The notes beneath the pieces are model-generated. The model had not been told where the DNA came from. It made no database searches and saw nothing but the letters and a program-made list of their open reading frames with translations. A stretch of DNA of 41,587 bases from Betaproteobacteria bacterium (GTDB lineage Bacteria > Pseudomonadota > Gammaproteobacteria > Burkholderiales > Rhodocyclaceae), in contig SHNC01000117.1 in assembly GCA_004295105.1 (NCBI GenBank), forward strand, positions 1 through 41,587, written 5' to 3'. This document shows positions 1-7,213 of the stretch, piece by piece (the first letter of the stretch is position 1; each line of letters begins with the position of its first letter). Position numbers and translations under genes: made by a program.

Positions 1-270
1 CTCGTCGCGCAGGGCGACGCATTCGCGGCGCAACGCGGTTTCGAAGGGCACGGCGTCGAAATCCGGCGCCAGGGACATCAGGCGAGCATGCCCCGCCAGC
101 GGCAGGCCGCAGGTCGCCGCCAGGCGAGCGGCACGCAGGTGCGCAACGGGTTCGAGCTCGGCCAGCGCATCGAGCAGGCGGCCGCCCGCCGCGCGCGCGC
201 TGGCGAGTTCGGCAGCGCCGAACGGACGCGCGGCAGCGGCCGCGGCTGGCGCAGGCGCCTGCGGGCTCAC
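1..270 (-). CDS. gspE: Type II secretion ATPase GspE, N-terminal fragment (runs off the window)
   Basis: The reverse strand reads openly from a GTG at 268-270 to the window edge, giving about 90 residues beginning VSPQAPAPAAAAARPFGAAE. The GTG overlaps the TGA of the upstream gspF-like gene as GTGA, typical of translational coupling. Only the variable N-terminal domain is visible; the Walker motifs lie outside the window. The call therefore rests on position after gspG and gspF plus a weak resemblance to GspE/PilB N-terminal domains. GspE is the cytoplasmic ATPase that powers pseudopilus assembly through contacts with GspF. A PilB-type ATPase is the main alternative. Confidence 0.65.
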   Translation of the reverse strand, partial: MSPQAPAPAAAAAARPFGAAELASARAAGGRLLDALAELEPVAHLRAARLAATCGLPLAGHARLMSLAPDFDAVPFETALRRECVALRDE

Positions 271-1439
271 CCTATCGTCTCCGCCAACTGGAAGATGGGC
301 AGGTACATCAGCACCACGATGAGGCCGATGGCGCAGCCGATCACCAGCATCAGCACCGGGCCGAACAGACGGGTCAGCCACTCGACCTCACGTGCCGCCT
401 GCTCCTCGTGGAACTCGGCCGAGCGCGTCAGCATCTCGCCCAGGTTGCCGGCGCGCTCGCCGACGGTGAGCATATGGCGCGCCACCGGCGTGGTCAGCCC
501 GCATTCGGCCAGCGTCGCGGCAAAGCTGCGGCCCTCGCGGATGCGCCCGATCGCGGTGGCGAGGCTGTCACGCAGCATCGGCGACAGCAGCCCCGACACC
601 ATGCCCAGCGCCGGCACCGCGGCGATGCCGCCGGACAGCAGCATGCCCAGCGTGCGGTAGAAGCGCGCGAGCTGGAAGATGCGCAGGCGCGCGCCCACCA
701 TCGGCAGGCGCCACAGCTCGCGCCCCACCGCCGCCCACAGTGCCGGACTGCGCGCGGCCACCACCACTGCGCCGATCGCTGCCAGCAACAGCACGCCGAG
801 CAGCGCGGCATTGGCCTCGACCAACTGCCCCCATTCCAAGAGCAGGCGCGACAGGAAGGGCACGTCGCCACCCATGTCCTCGTAAATGTGCGAGAAGCGC
901 GGCACCACGTAGCCGAGCAGGAACAACACCACCAGGCCGCCGACGCCCAGCAGCAGCACCGGATAGATGGACGCGCTCACCAGCTTGCCGCGCAGGGTAT
1001 CGACCTGCTGCTGGTAGGCGATGTAGCGCTCCAGCGCCTGGTCGAGGTCGCTGGTGCGCTCGGCGGCACGGATCGTCGCCACATAGAGGTCGGGAAAAGC
1101 CTGTGGATGGGCCTCGAGCGCACTGGACAGCGTCCGGCCCTCGCGCAGCGCTGTCAAAATATGCGACAGGACCACGCGCACCGCACCACGGTGCTCCTTT
1201 TCCGCCAGCGCGGACATGGCCTCGGCGAGCGGAATGCCGGCATGCAGCAGCGCCAGCAGTTCCTGGTTGAACAGTTGCAGCGGAAAGCGCGACCCGCGCC
1301 GCACCGCCACGCTGCGCAGCGACAGCACCGCGAGGCCGCGCGCAGCGGCCAGCGCCCGCGCTTCCGCCTCGCTGCCGGCATCGAGCTCGGTTTCGACGAC
1401 CGCGGCATCGGCGCCGACGGCCTTCACGCGGTACCGCAT
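267..1439 (-). CDS. gspF: Type II secretion inner-membrane platform protein GspF
   Basis: A 390-residue protein, close to the usual 400 of GspF/PulF. The start MRYRVKAVGADAAVVE is chosen because GspF proteins begin with this beta-rich segment; a 23-residue upstream extension in frame looks non-coding. Two T2SS-F domains are visible, each with the pattern of a conserved helical bundle followed by hydrophobic segments: roughly residues 150-172 and 180-200 for the first, and a C-terminal segment around 358-385 ending FQLAETIG. GspF sits in the inner membrane and links the ATPase GspE to pseudopilin assembly. It starts 13 bp after gspG and its stop overlaps the gspE start. A type IV pilus PilC is less likely given the adjacent gspG. 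Confidence 0.9.
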   Translation of the reverse strand: MRYRVKAVGADAAVVETELDAGSEAEARALAAARGLAVLSLRSVAVRRGSRFPLQLFNQELLALLHAGIPLAEAMSALAEKEHRGAVRVVLSHILTALREGRTLSSALEAHPQAFPDLYVATIRAAERTSDLDQALERYIAYQQQVDTLRGKLVSASIYPVLLLGVGGLVVLFLLGYVVPRFSHIYEDMGGDVPFLSRLLLEWGQLVEANAALLGVLLLAAIGAVVVAARSPALWAAVGRELWRLPMVGARLRIFQLARFYRTLGMLLSGGIAAVPALGMVSGLLSPMLRDSLATAIGRIREGRSFAATLAECGLTTPVARHMLTVGERAGNLGEMLTRSAEFHEEQAAREVEWLTRLFGPVLMLVIGCAIGLIVVLMYLPIFQLAETIG

Positions 1440-1452
1440 CAGGTGCGACGCC

Positions 1453-1902
1453 TCACCAGTTGCCCACGTCCGTCGCCGGCCCTTCCCCGCCCGGCTGCCC
1501 GTCCGCACCCAGCGACAGGATGTCGTACTCGCCGTGCTCGCCCGGCTGGCGGTACTGATACGGTTTGCCCCAAGGATCGGTCGGAACCGCCTTCTTCAGG
1601 TAGGGCCCCGCCCAGCGCGTCTCGCCCGCCGGCGCCGTCATCAACGCCGGCAGGCCCTGCTCGGTCGTCGGGTAATGACCGACGTCCAGCCGGTACTGGT
1701 CCAGTGCCTTGCCGAACGCATCGATCTGCGCCTGCGCCACTTTGGTCTCGGACTTGCCGATCTGCGAAAAGAAGCGTGGGCCGACGTAACCGGCGAGGAG
1801 GCCGATGATGACCATCACGACGAGGAGTTCGAGGAGCGTAAAGCCGCGACTCCGCACAGGGCCCGGCACCCCGCAAATCTGCAATGCGCGCATTTCAGCC
1901 AT
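1453..1902 (-). CDS. gspG: Major pseudopilin GspG
   Basis: A 149-residue prepilin. The class III signal is clear: a basic leader ending RSRG, then FTLLELLVVMVIIG with Glu at +5, so prepilin peptidase should cut after about residue 20 and methylate Phe. The C-terminal half has the GspG pattern (alternating 'DQYRLDVGHYPTTEQGL', 'PYLKKAVPTDPWG', and a calcium-loop-like 'DILSLGADGQPGGEG'). GspG forms the bulk of the T2SS pseudopilus. The start at 1902 is preferred over further upstream codons because it leaves a short basic leader; the in-frame ATG at 1893 is also possible, and neither has a strong ribosome binding site. It is first in the order G-F-E. Confidence 0.93.
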   Translation of the reverse strand: MAEMRALQICGVPGPVRSRGFTLLELLVVMVIIGLLAGYVGPRFFSQIGKSETKVAQAQIDAFGKALDQYRLDVGHYPTTEQGLPALMTAPAGETRWAGPYLKKAVPTDPWGKPYQYRQPGEHGEYDILSLGADGQPGGEGPATDVGNW

Positions 1903-2030
1903 CGTTATTGTCGAGCTAGGATTCGATGGGGATTGTGTCACAACCCCGGACTCCTGAAGCGGGCAGGCGTGTTCAATCCAGCCCAAGGCACGACACCATC
2001 GATCGGAAAACGATGATCACAGGGTCCAGA

Positions 2031-2050
2031 TGTGTCGGATTTTTTTACAC
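2031..2050 (+). promoter_or_regulatory. Candidate upstream activator site for the sigma-54 promoter
   Basis: A T-rich stretch bounded by GTGT (2032-2035) and ACAC (2047-2050) forms a short dyad about 105 bp before the predicted start site of the PEP-CTERM gene, the normal distance for an enhancer-binding protein. CGGA (2036-2039) and TCCG (2053-2056) add a second partial dyad. In other PEP-CTERM bacteria a PrsK/PrsR two-component system with RpoN is reported to drive such genes; that PrsR would bind here is inference. Confidence 0.35.
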
Positions 2051-2122
2051 CTTCCGTGAATTAGCACCCGTCCGCAGGAAAGTCTTCCAATTTTCTCACA
2101 ACATTCATAGTCTTATATTTTT

Positions 2123-2138
2123 TGGCACGAGAATCGCT
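2123..2138 (+). promoter_or_regulatory. Sigma-54 (RpoN) -24/-12 promoter
   Basis: TGGCACG (2123-2129), four bases, then TCGCT: GG at 2124-2125 and GC at 2136-2137 are separated by exactly ten bases, as sigma-54 requires. The match to TGGCACG-N4-TTGCW has one mismatch. It is preceded by a run of T and should start transcription near 2149, leaving about 30 nt before the ATG at 2179. rpoN itself is encoded later in the window. Confidence 0.75.
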
Positions 2139-2178
2139 TAGTTCTTCTTAGGCTCAAGTCACCTAGGGGGACGCCACC

Positions 2179-3087
2179 ATGAAAACCAAACAATGGATGC
2201 TAGTCAGCGCGCTGGCGGGAATATTCGGCGTTACGGTCGCACACGCAGCGCCAACGATTTATGACCTTACAAGTGGTTCCGTTGGCCCGCCGCTGGTCCA
2301 AGATCAGGCAACCGTAAACAGTGCCATTTTCCTCGCACCATCTGGCATTTATGACGCGACGGGCACGGGCGTGTTCAATCCCTTCGTGCGCATTCAGGAC
2401 AATGTTAGCGAGCAGGGATACAACACTTCGGACCGTTCCGTCCAGTTCGACGAGAACACTGATCCGAACTTCACCCGTGACGTCTTGTTCAGCGATGTTC
2501 CGATTATTACGCTCAACGGTACCAAATACCTTGAGTTCGTGCTCGACATCAACGAGTCCGCATCGGTTGGCAATCGCTACATTTCACTTGATCGGCTTCA
2601 ACTCTTCGTGGGTGCGAACCAGCAAACGAATACAGCCGCAGGTGACTACGACGGCGTCAGCACGCTCGGCACCCTGACAGCCCTGTACGATCTCGACAGC
2701 GGCGGCGACAACGCACTCTTCCTCGATTACGGCGTCGTCGGTAGTGGCAGCGGCCGCGCCGACCTTGTGGCGCTGATTCCACTGTCCGTCATTCCTACCA
2801 GTTTGCAGAACAGCAGCAGTTCCCTGTACCTGTATTCGCAGTTTGGCCTGACCAACGATCCCACTCCCTTTCCCAATGGCCGGGATGGGACCTCGGATGC
2901 CGGGTTCGAGGAATGGGCCTACGTGCGCGGCAGCGTGACCTGCCCGCCGGGCACTACCGATCCGAATTGCGGCAATGGTGGTGGCGGTGGCGGTGGCGGC
3001 AGCGCTCCCGAGCCTGGTTCGCTGGCACTGCTCGGCATCGGTCTCGCCGGACTCGCGGCGCGACTGCGTGGTAACCGCAGGACCTGA
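2179..3087 (+). CDS. PEP-CTERM sorting domain protein (exosortase substrate)
   Basis: A 302-residue exported protein. It has a Sec signal peptide (MKTKQWMLVSALAGIFGVTVAHA, cut near residue 24), a beta-rich central region without a family I recognise, a CPPGTTDPNC loop, a poly-Gly linker (about 266-275), and the C-terminal PEP-CTERM signal: PEPGSLALLGIGLAGLAA followed by the basic tail RLRGNRRT. Such proteins are processed by exosortase (EpsH/XrtA type) at the membrane and belong to exopolysaccharide-rich, floc-forming bacteria. The start has a strong purine-rich site (AGGGGG). The body of the gene is visibly less GC-rich than its neighbours and uses more A/T third positions. No exosortase gene is in the window. 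Confidence 0.92.
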   Translation: MKTKQWMLVSALAGIFGVTVAHAAPTIYDLTSGSVGPPLVQDQATVNSAIFLAPSGIYDATGTGVFNPFVRIQDNVSEQGYNTSDRSVQFDENTDPNFTRDVLFSDVPIITLNGTKYLEFVLDINESASVGNRYISLDRLQLFVGANQQTNTAAGDYDGVSTLGTLTALYDLDSGGDNALFLDYGVVGSGSGRADLVALIPLSVIPTSLQNSSSSLYLYSQFGLTNDPTPFPNGRDGTSDAGFEEWAYVRGSVTCPPGTTDPNCGNGGGGGGGGSAPEPGSLALLGIGLAGLAARLRGNRRT

Positions 3088-3117
3088 ACACTCCATCCCA
3101 CGACAGCGCCAAAGCAC

Positions 3118-3151
3118 AAAGGCCCCGTGCAGAGATCCTGCAGGGGCCTTT
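3118..3151. terminator. Bidirectional hairpin terminator between convergent genes
   Basis: AAAGGCCCC (3118-3126) pairs with GGGGCCTTT (3143-3151), and inside it TGCAG pairs with CTGCA around a five-base loop, with one bulged G. It sits between the ends of the PEP-CTERM gene and the convergent protease gene, 30 bp from each stop. The T runs are short on both sides, so it may be only moderately efficient. Confidence 0.75.
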
Positions 3152-3181
3152 GACTTATCCAAGCTGTCTGCGAGCGTGCGT

Positions 3182-4963
3182 TCAGCGCGTAACCTGAACC
3201 GTCTGGGTGCCGACATTGCCCGCTGCGTCGGTCGCCTCGAGTTGAAGCGTATGGCTGCCGGCCGTGACCTTGCGCGAGTTCCATGAGTAGGAAAGGCTGG
3301 CTCCGGACACGGTGCTGACAAGCTTGCCATCAATGTACAGACGCATCTGTGTCACGCCGACGTTGTCGCTTGCGGCGCCCTTCACGCTTACCGTGCCATT
3401 CACGGTACTGCCGGACGCCGGGTTGCTGATGGCGGCCTGCGGTGCCACGGTGTCTGGCGTGGCGGACTTGCTCGCATTGTTCGCGACGGCGACCGAGACT
3501 GCCTTGCTCGCGTAATTGCCGGCCGCATCGTAGGCGTAGGCAGCAAGCGTGACCGTACCGTCAGCCACCTGCGTGCTGTCCCACGAGAAACCGAAGGGCG
3601 CGGTGGTGTCGCTCGCAACCTTGCTGCCATTGACCATCAGCTCGACCCGGCTCACGCCGACGTTGTCGCTCGCCACGACATCGACGGCGATCAGGCCGGC
3701 GACGGAGGTACCCGCCGTCGGATTGCTGACACCCACCATCGGCGCAACCGTGTCCGCCGGTTGCACCAGCCTCGCCGCCTGCACCGCCGCCGCGGCATTG
3801 ACGCGCCCGCGGCCGTAGTAGGGATCCCAACCGGCCGCGCCCAGATCCACCGCAGTGGAAAGCAGCAGATTCTCCAGCTCCGCCGCACCCAGGGCAGGAT
3901 TGGCCGACTTGATCAGGCCCACCACGCCGGCGACTACCGGGCTTGCCAGCGAAGTGCCCCACCAGCGCTGATAGGAACCACCACGTACGGTCGTCCAGAT
4001 GTCCATACCCGGAGCGGCGACATCGATGTACTGGCCGTAGCTGGAAAAGGAGGTCTTCACGTCGGCGCCGTCGGTCGCGGACACCGAAATCATGGTGTTG
4101 CTGGCAGCGATCAGCTCTTCTCCGCCGCTGTTGCCGGCGGCGACGACGGTGATGCCGCCCTTGTTCTTGAAGTACTGCGCCGCGTTCTGCACCGTGGCAC
4201 TGCCGGACACGCCGTTGTAGCTGATGTTGGCCACGTTGGCGCCCTTGTCGGCTGCCCAGGTCAGCCCCTGCGCAACGGTGCTCCAGTAGGCGTAGGCATT
4301 CGCATCTGCGATGCGGATGGGCATGATCATCGCCCCGCCCGCCACCGATGCAATCCCCGCGCCATTGTTCGTTGCCGCTGCGGCCGCCCCGGCCACCGCG
4401 GTGCCATGTCCATTCACGTCGGCCGCGTTGGAATTGTTGTCGAGGAAGTTCCAGCCCGCCACCAGCTTGCCCGCCAGGTCGGGGTGCGTTCCATCGACAC
4501 CGGAATCGAGAATCGCGATCGTCACACCGGCGCCGTTGGCGACGTCCCACGCGGCGTCCGCCTGGATCTTGGGGATGTGCCACTCGCTGCCGGCATACGG
4601 GTCATTGGCAACCCCGGCACCGGGGACGAGCATGTCGCGCTCGGCGAATTTCAGATGCTTGTTGTTCTTGAGCAGCGCCTCGACCGCCTTCTCCGACGCA
4701 TTCGCCGGCAACTGCACGACGTGCACATTGATGCCGTTGATGCGTCCGATGGACTTGCCGCCGTGCGGTTTGAGGATCTTGTCGAGTTCGGTATCCGATA
4801 ATCCGGCGCGCGGCTGCACCAGCAAGCGACCCGGCGCCCACTGCGGCTCGGCGGCAAGCGCAGGAAGCGACAATGCGCCCAGCACGACAGCCAGGCAGGC
4901 CAGCGCCGGCGTGCGTGCCGAGCGGCGGGAAACGGTGTTGGTATTGCGCTGCGGTGCGTTCAT
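3182..4963 (-). CDS. Secreted subtilisin-like (S8) serine protease with two C-terminal Ig-like domains
   Basis: A 593-residue preproenzyme. A Sec signal peptide covers about residues 1-38 (ending ALSLPALAA), followed by an inhibitor-like prodomain (about 40-115) and the S8 catalytic domain: Asp153 in AILDSGVD, His186 in NGHGTAVAG, oxyanion Asn278 in AAGNSGG and Ser338 in GTSLASPVVAG. Two related Ig-like modules follow (about 405-497 and 505-593), both with the SDNVGV...AYDAAGN/EATDAAGN pattern, suited to binding polymers or surfaces. The start ATG at 4961-4963 is chosen because GGAG lies six bases upstream; in-frame ATG 4975 and GTG 5032 would lengthen it. Expression is probably gated by the c-di-GMP riboswitch in its leader. 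It may leave the cell through the T2SS encoded nearby, which is inference. Confidence 0.93.
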   Translation of the reverse strand: MNAPQRNTNTVSRRSARTPALACLAVVLGALSLPALAAEPQWAPGRLLVQPRAGLSDTELDKILKPHGGKSIGRINGINVHVVQLPANASEKAVEALLKNNKHLKFAERDMLVPGAGVANDPYAGSEWHIPKIQADAAWDVANGAGVTIAILDSGVDGTHPDLAGKLVAGWNFLDNNSNAADVNGHGTAVAGAAAAATNNGAGIASVAGGAMIMPIRIADANAYAYWSTVAQGLTWAADKGANVANISYNGVSGSATVQNAAQYFKNKGGITVVAAGNSGGEELIAASNTMISVSATDGADVKTSFSSYGQYIDVAAPGMDIWTTVRGGSYQRWWGTSLASPVVAGVVGLIKSANPALGAAELENLLLSTAVDLGAAGWDPYYGRGRVNAAAAVQAARLVQPADTVAPMVGVSNPTAGTSVAGLIAVDVVASDNVGVSRVELMVNGSKVASDTTAPFGFSWDSTQVADGTVTLAAYAYDAAGNYASKAVSVAVANNASKSATPDTVAPQAAISNPASGSTVNGTVSVKGAASDNVGVTQMRLYIDGKLVSTVSGASLSYSWNSRKVTAGSHTLQLEATDAAGNVGTQTVQVTR

Positions 4964-5058
4964 TGCGGACTCCATGCTCTGGGTTTCCGGCCCGTGCTCC
5001 AGGGGCGGAGATTGCATGGACGAACGACGCACCCGTCCTCGACGGACGATGCTTGCCT

Positions 5059-5132
5059 GGCAATCCCGCTGTCATGGGGCGCGAGCCCTTTAGACCGGTA
5101 ACTTTGCGTCCCCGCCTTTCGACGGGTTTGCC
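5059..5132 (-). promoter_or_regulatory. Cyclic-di-GMP-I (GEMM-I) riboswitch aptamer in the protease leader
   Basis: Read on the minus strand, the leader contains the class I c-di-GMP signature in order: GGCAAACC (5132-5125), a stem capped by the GAAA tetraloop, GGACGCAAAG (the tetraloop-receptor side), CCGGTCTAAAG opening the second hairpin, and GACAGCGGGATTGCC closing it (ending 5059). GGCAA at the 5' end pairs with TTGCC at the 3' end to form P1. The order and spacing follow the well-known Vc2 aptamer closely. About 95 nt separate it from the protease start, room for an expression platform; a CGTCC/GGACG hairpin lies there (about 5036-5050), but I cannot tell whether the switch is on or off with ligand. 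Confidence 0.9.
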
Positions 5133-5180
5133 TTTTTCAGGACGCGACGACTAGCTGCTCATTAACGAATGCCGCCGCGG

Positions 5181-5208
5181 ATACTACTTTGGTAGTAATT
5201 CAAATCAA
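5181..5208 (-). promoter_or_regulatory. Sigma-70-type promoter for the riboswitch-protease transcript
   Basis: On the minus strand, -35 TTGATT (5208-5203), 16 bp, -10 TAGTAT (5186-5181). Transcription would start near 5174, about 40 nt before the aptamer. A dyad TACTAC-TTTG-GTAGTA (5182-5197) overlaps the -10 and spacer, and GTAAC-N5-GTTAC (5215-5229) lies just upstream of the -35; both could be operators. Confidence 0.6.
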
Positions 5209-5214
5209 GACCGA

Positions 5215-5241
5215 GTAACTGATGGTTACCTTTTCATAACC
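5215..5241. repeat. Cluster of inverted GTTA/TAAC half-sites upstream of the protease promoter
   Basis: GTAAC (5215-5219) is inverted as GTTAC (5225-5229), and GGTTA (5224-5228) is inverted again as TAACC (5237-5241), so three half-sites alternate in 27 bp. This is an AT-rich island in GC-rich DNA, immediately upstream of the -35 box, and looks like a regulator binding region. The regulator is unknown. Confidence 0.45.
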
Positions 5242-5332
5242 TGTTGCTGGCGTCTACGGCAGGACCGCCGACTTCTTTAGCGCTCCGTGACAAAGGTCCG
5301 CCTCTGGCGCAGAAGCCGAGCCGGCCGTGCCC

Positions 5333-5773
5333 TCACACCAGTGAGCGTCCCTGCACGATCAGCAGCGCATCGCGCTCGGTGATGCGGACGGTGGCGCTCA
5401 TGATCACGTGGGCGACCAGCCATTCCTGCAGGCGGTCGGCGTTGTCCTGCGACAGGCGCACGAAGCGGCAGCCCGATGCCGGGCCGGTGGGCCCGGGCAC
5501 CTGGTTGACGACCACGGCGGTGGCGCCGATCTCGTCGGGCACCCCCTCGCGCTGCAGCACGACCTCGAACTCGGCCTGCGGCGGTCGTTCGAAGGCGGCG
5601 GAGAAGCCCTCCAGCGACAGGTCGTTGAGCGCGATGCGCTGACCCGCGGTCAGCGCCCAGAAACAGATCTGGCCATGGCGGCGCGCGACGAACCGCTGGC
5701 GTACGCGGCGATCGGCGCTGGCCGGATCGGCGGCGGGTGCTGCGCCATTGTCCCCGAAGACTTCCTCGCCCAT
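5333..5773 (-). CDS. PilZ-domain protein (c-di-GMP receptor)
   Basis: A 146-residue protein with one PilZ domain. The two c-di-GMP contacts are present: an arginine motif (RRVRQRFVARR, RxxxR type, about residues 22-32) and NDLSLEGF (D/N-x-S-x-x-G, about 49-56). The rest follows the PilZ beta barrel, ending in a short helix. Such proteins bind c-di-GMP and adjust pili, motility, secretion or polysaccharide synthesis, with targets that cannot be read from sequence. The start at 5773 has a strong GGAGGAAGG site almost touching the ATG. It lies 370 bp upstream of a protease controlled by a c-di-GMP riboswitch and 60 bp downstream of dsbA on the same strand. Confidence 0.88.
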   Translation of the reverse strand: MGEEVFGDNGAAPAADPASADRRVRQRFVARRHGQICFWALTAGQRIALNDLSLEGFSAAFERPPQAEFEVVLQREGVPDEIGATAVVVNQVPGPTGPASGCRFVRLSQDNADRLQEWLVAHVIMSATVRITERDALLIVQGRSLV

Positions 5774-5832
5774 CCTTCCTCCCTCGCGTCTGTTGTCGTG
5801 CCGCCGCTGCGGCGCCCGTCACGACCTGCTGC

Positions 5833-6468
5833 TTACTTGCCGCGTTCCTTGCGCACGCGGGCGATCAGCTCGTCGGCCTGCTTCAGCGCAGCCTCGTGGC
5901 TGCCAGCCATGGACGCCGAGGTCAGGAACTTGCCATCGATCGCCAGCGTGGGAACGCCCTGGATCTTCATCGCACGGGCACGCTGGTCGGCGCGCTGCAG
6001 CATCGAGTTGACCCCGAAGGACTTGTAGGCATCCATGAACTTCTTGGGCTCGGCCACCTTGCCCTGGATCCATTCGCTGACCCCGGCCTCGGTGTTCAGC
6101 GGACGTTTGTCGTCCTGCACCGCGGCGAACACCTTGCCATGAATGGCATGGAGGTCGCCGCTGATCTCGGCGGCGTAATACAGCCGTGCCAAGCCGGCAA
6201 GCTGCTGGTTGTTCCAGATCGCGGGGATGCGCCGGAAGACGACGTCCTGCGGCAGTTTCTTCACCCAGCTCTCGAGCAGGGGGTCGAAGCTGCGGCAGTG
6301 CGGGCAGCCGTAGTGGAAGAACTCCACCACCTCGATCTTTGACGGGTCGTCGGTGGGCTGCGCGGGGTTCAGCGCCTGGAAGGCTTCGTTGGCGGCCCAC
6401 GCGCCGGCGACCGGGGTCGCAAGGGCGGCAAGCACGACGAACTGCTTCAGGGCGTCACGACGGTTCAT
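5833..6468 (-). CDS. dsbA: Thiol:disulfide interchange protein DsbA
   Basis: A 211-residue periplasmic oxidoreductase. It has a signal peptide (MNRRDALKQFVVLAALATPVAGAWA, cut near 25), the thioredoxin-fold active site FHYGCPHCRSF with Cys55 and Cys58, and the cis-proline loop QGVPTLAIDGKF near the C-terminus. The long helical insertion between these is as in DsbA. It introduces disulfides into exported proteins and is recycled by DsbB. The start at 6468 is fixed by GAGGAG six bases upstream; an upstream extension to 6615 is non-coding in character. It is third in the argS-SPOR-dsbA order common in betaproteobacteria. Confidence 0.95.
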   Translation of the reverse strand: MNRRDALKQFVVLAALATPVAGAWAANEAFQALNPAQPTDDPSKIEVVEFFHYGCPHCRSFDPLLESWVKKLPQDVVFRRIPAIWNNQQLAGLARLYYAAEISGDLHAIHGKVFAAVQDDKRPLNTEAGVSEWIQGKVAEPKKFMDAYKSFGVNSMLQRADQRARAMKIQGVPTLAIDGKFLTSASMAGSHEAALKQADELIARVRKERGK

Positions 6469-6556
6469 GCGGTACTCCTCGAATATTGGAAAGGGCGCGG
6501 AAACTGCGGTCAGACGCGCTTCGGGCCGCAGACGTTCCCGCCGCACCGGTAAGCAA

Positions 6557-7198
6557 TCATTGGCTGCCGGCGCGGCTGACGGTGGCGTTGAAGCCGGCTT
6601 CGGCCAGGCGCGCACGCGCCGGGTTCATCTCTTCCGGACTGGAGAAGGGGCCGATGCGCACACGGTGCACGGTGCGCCCGTCGGCAAGCTGCACGCGCTG
6701 TCCGCTGGCCTCGATGCCCGCCAGCGCGAGGCGCGCCTTCAGATTGTCGGCCTCGGCCGGATTTTCGAACGAGCCGATCTGCAGGTACAGGCGCTCCACC
6801 GGCTTGGGCTGGGCTTCCTTTACCGGCGCGACCGGTTTCTCGGCGGGCTTCTCGACGACCTTGTCGGCGGCCTTTTCCGGCGCTTTCTCGGGGCGGGGCG
6901 GCGGCGGCGCAGTCGTCGCCTCCCCCTGCGGCAGGATCTTGTAGAACTCGAAGTCCTGCTTCACCACCGGCCGGTCGCCAGGCTTGCCGGGCAGCGCCGC
7001 CGGCGGCAGGTCGGTCGCGGGCGGGCGCGGTGCCACCGCTGCCGACTGGAAGGGGTTCGCGCGCGTGAAGTACCACGCCGCACCGGCGGCGATCAGCGCG
7101 CCCAGGATGAGGCCGATGAAGATGCCCATCAGGGTGCCGCCCCCGCTGCGTGCGGGCGGTCGGGCGGGCTTGCGGACGGGCTTGCGATCACGACTCAC
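6557..7198 (-). CDS. SPOR-domain membrane protein (FtsN/DedD-like)
   Basis: A 213-residue bitopic protein that starts with GTG at 7198, supported by GGAG six bases upstream and the lack of a suitable ATG. It has a basic cytoplasmic tail (about 1-22), one membrane segment (about 23-45, MGIFIGLILGALIAAGAAWYF), a Pro/Ala/Lys-rich periplasmic linker, and a C-terminal SPOR domain (about 133-208, LYLQIGSFENPAEADNLKARL...VRIGPFSSPEEM). SPOR domains bind denuded peptidoglycan at the septum, so a role in division or wall remodelling is likely. It follows argS by 15 bp. FtsN proper cannot be separated from other SPOR proteins here. Confidence 0.88.
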   Translation of the reverse strand: MSRDRKPVRKPARPPARSGGGTLMGIFIGLILGALIAAGAAWYFTRANPFQSAAVAPRPPATDLPPAALPGKPGDRPVVKQDFEFYKILPQGEATTAPPPPRPEKAPEKAADKVVEKPAEKPVAPVKEAQPKPVERLYLQIGSFENPAEADNLKARLALAGIEASGQRVQLADGRTVHRVRIGPFSSPEEMNPARARLAEAGFNATVSRAGSQ

Positions 7199-7213
7199 GG
7201 GATTCTCCGCCGC

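Noticed and set aside
2970-3003. GGN trinucleotide repeat in the PEP-CTERM gene as a phase-variation tract
   Set aside because: The unit is three bases, so length changes cannot shift the frame; it simply encodes a poly-Gly linker before the sorting signal.
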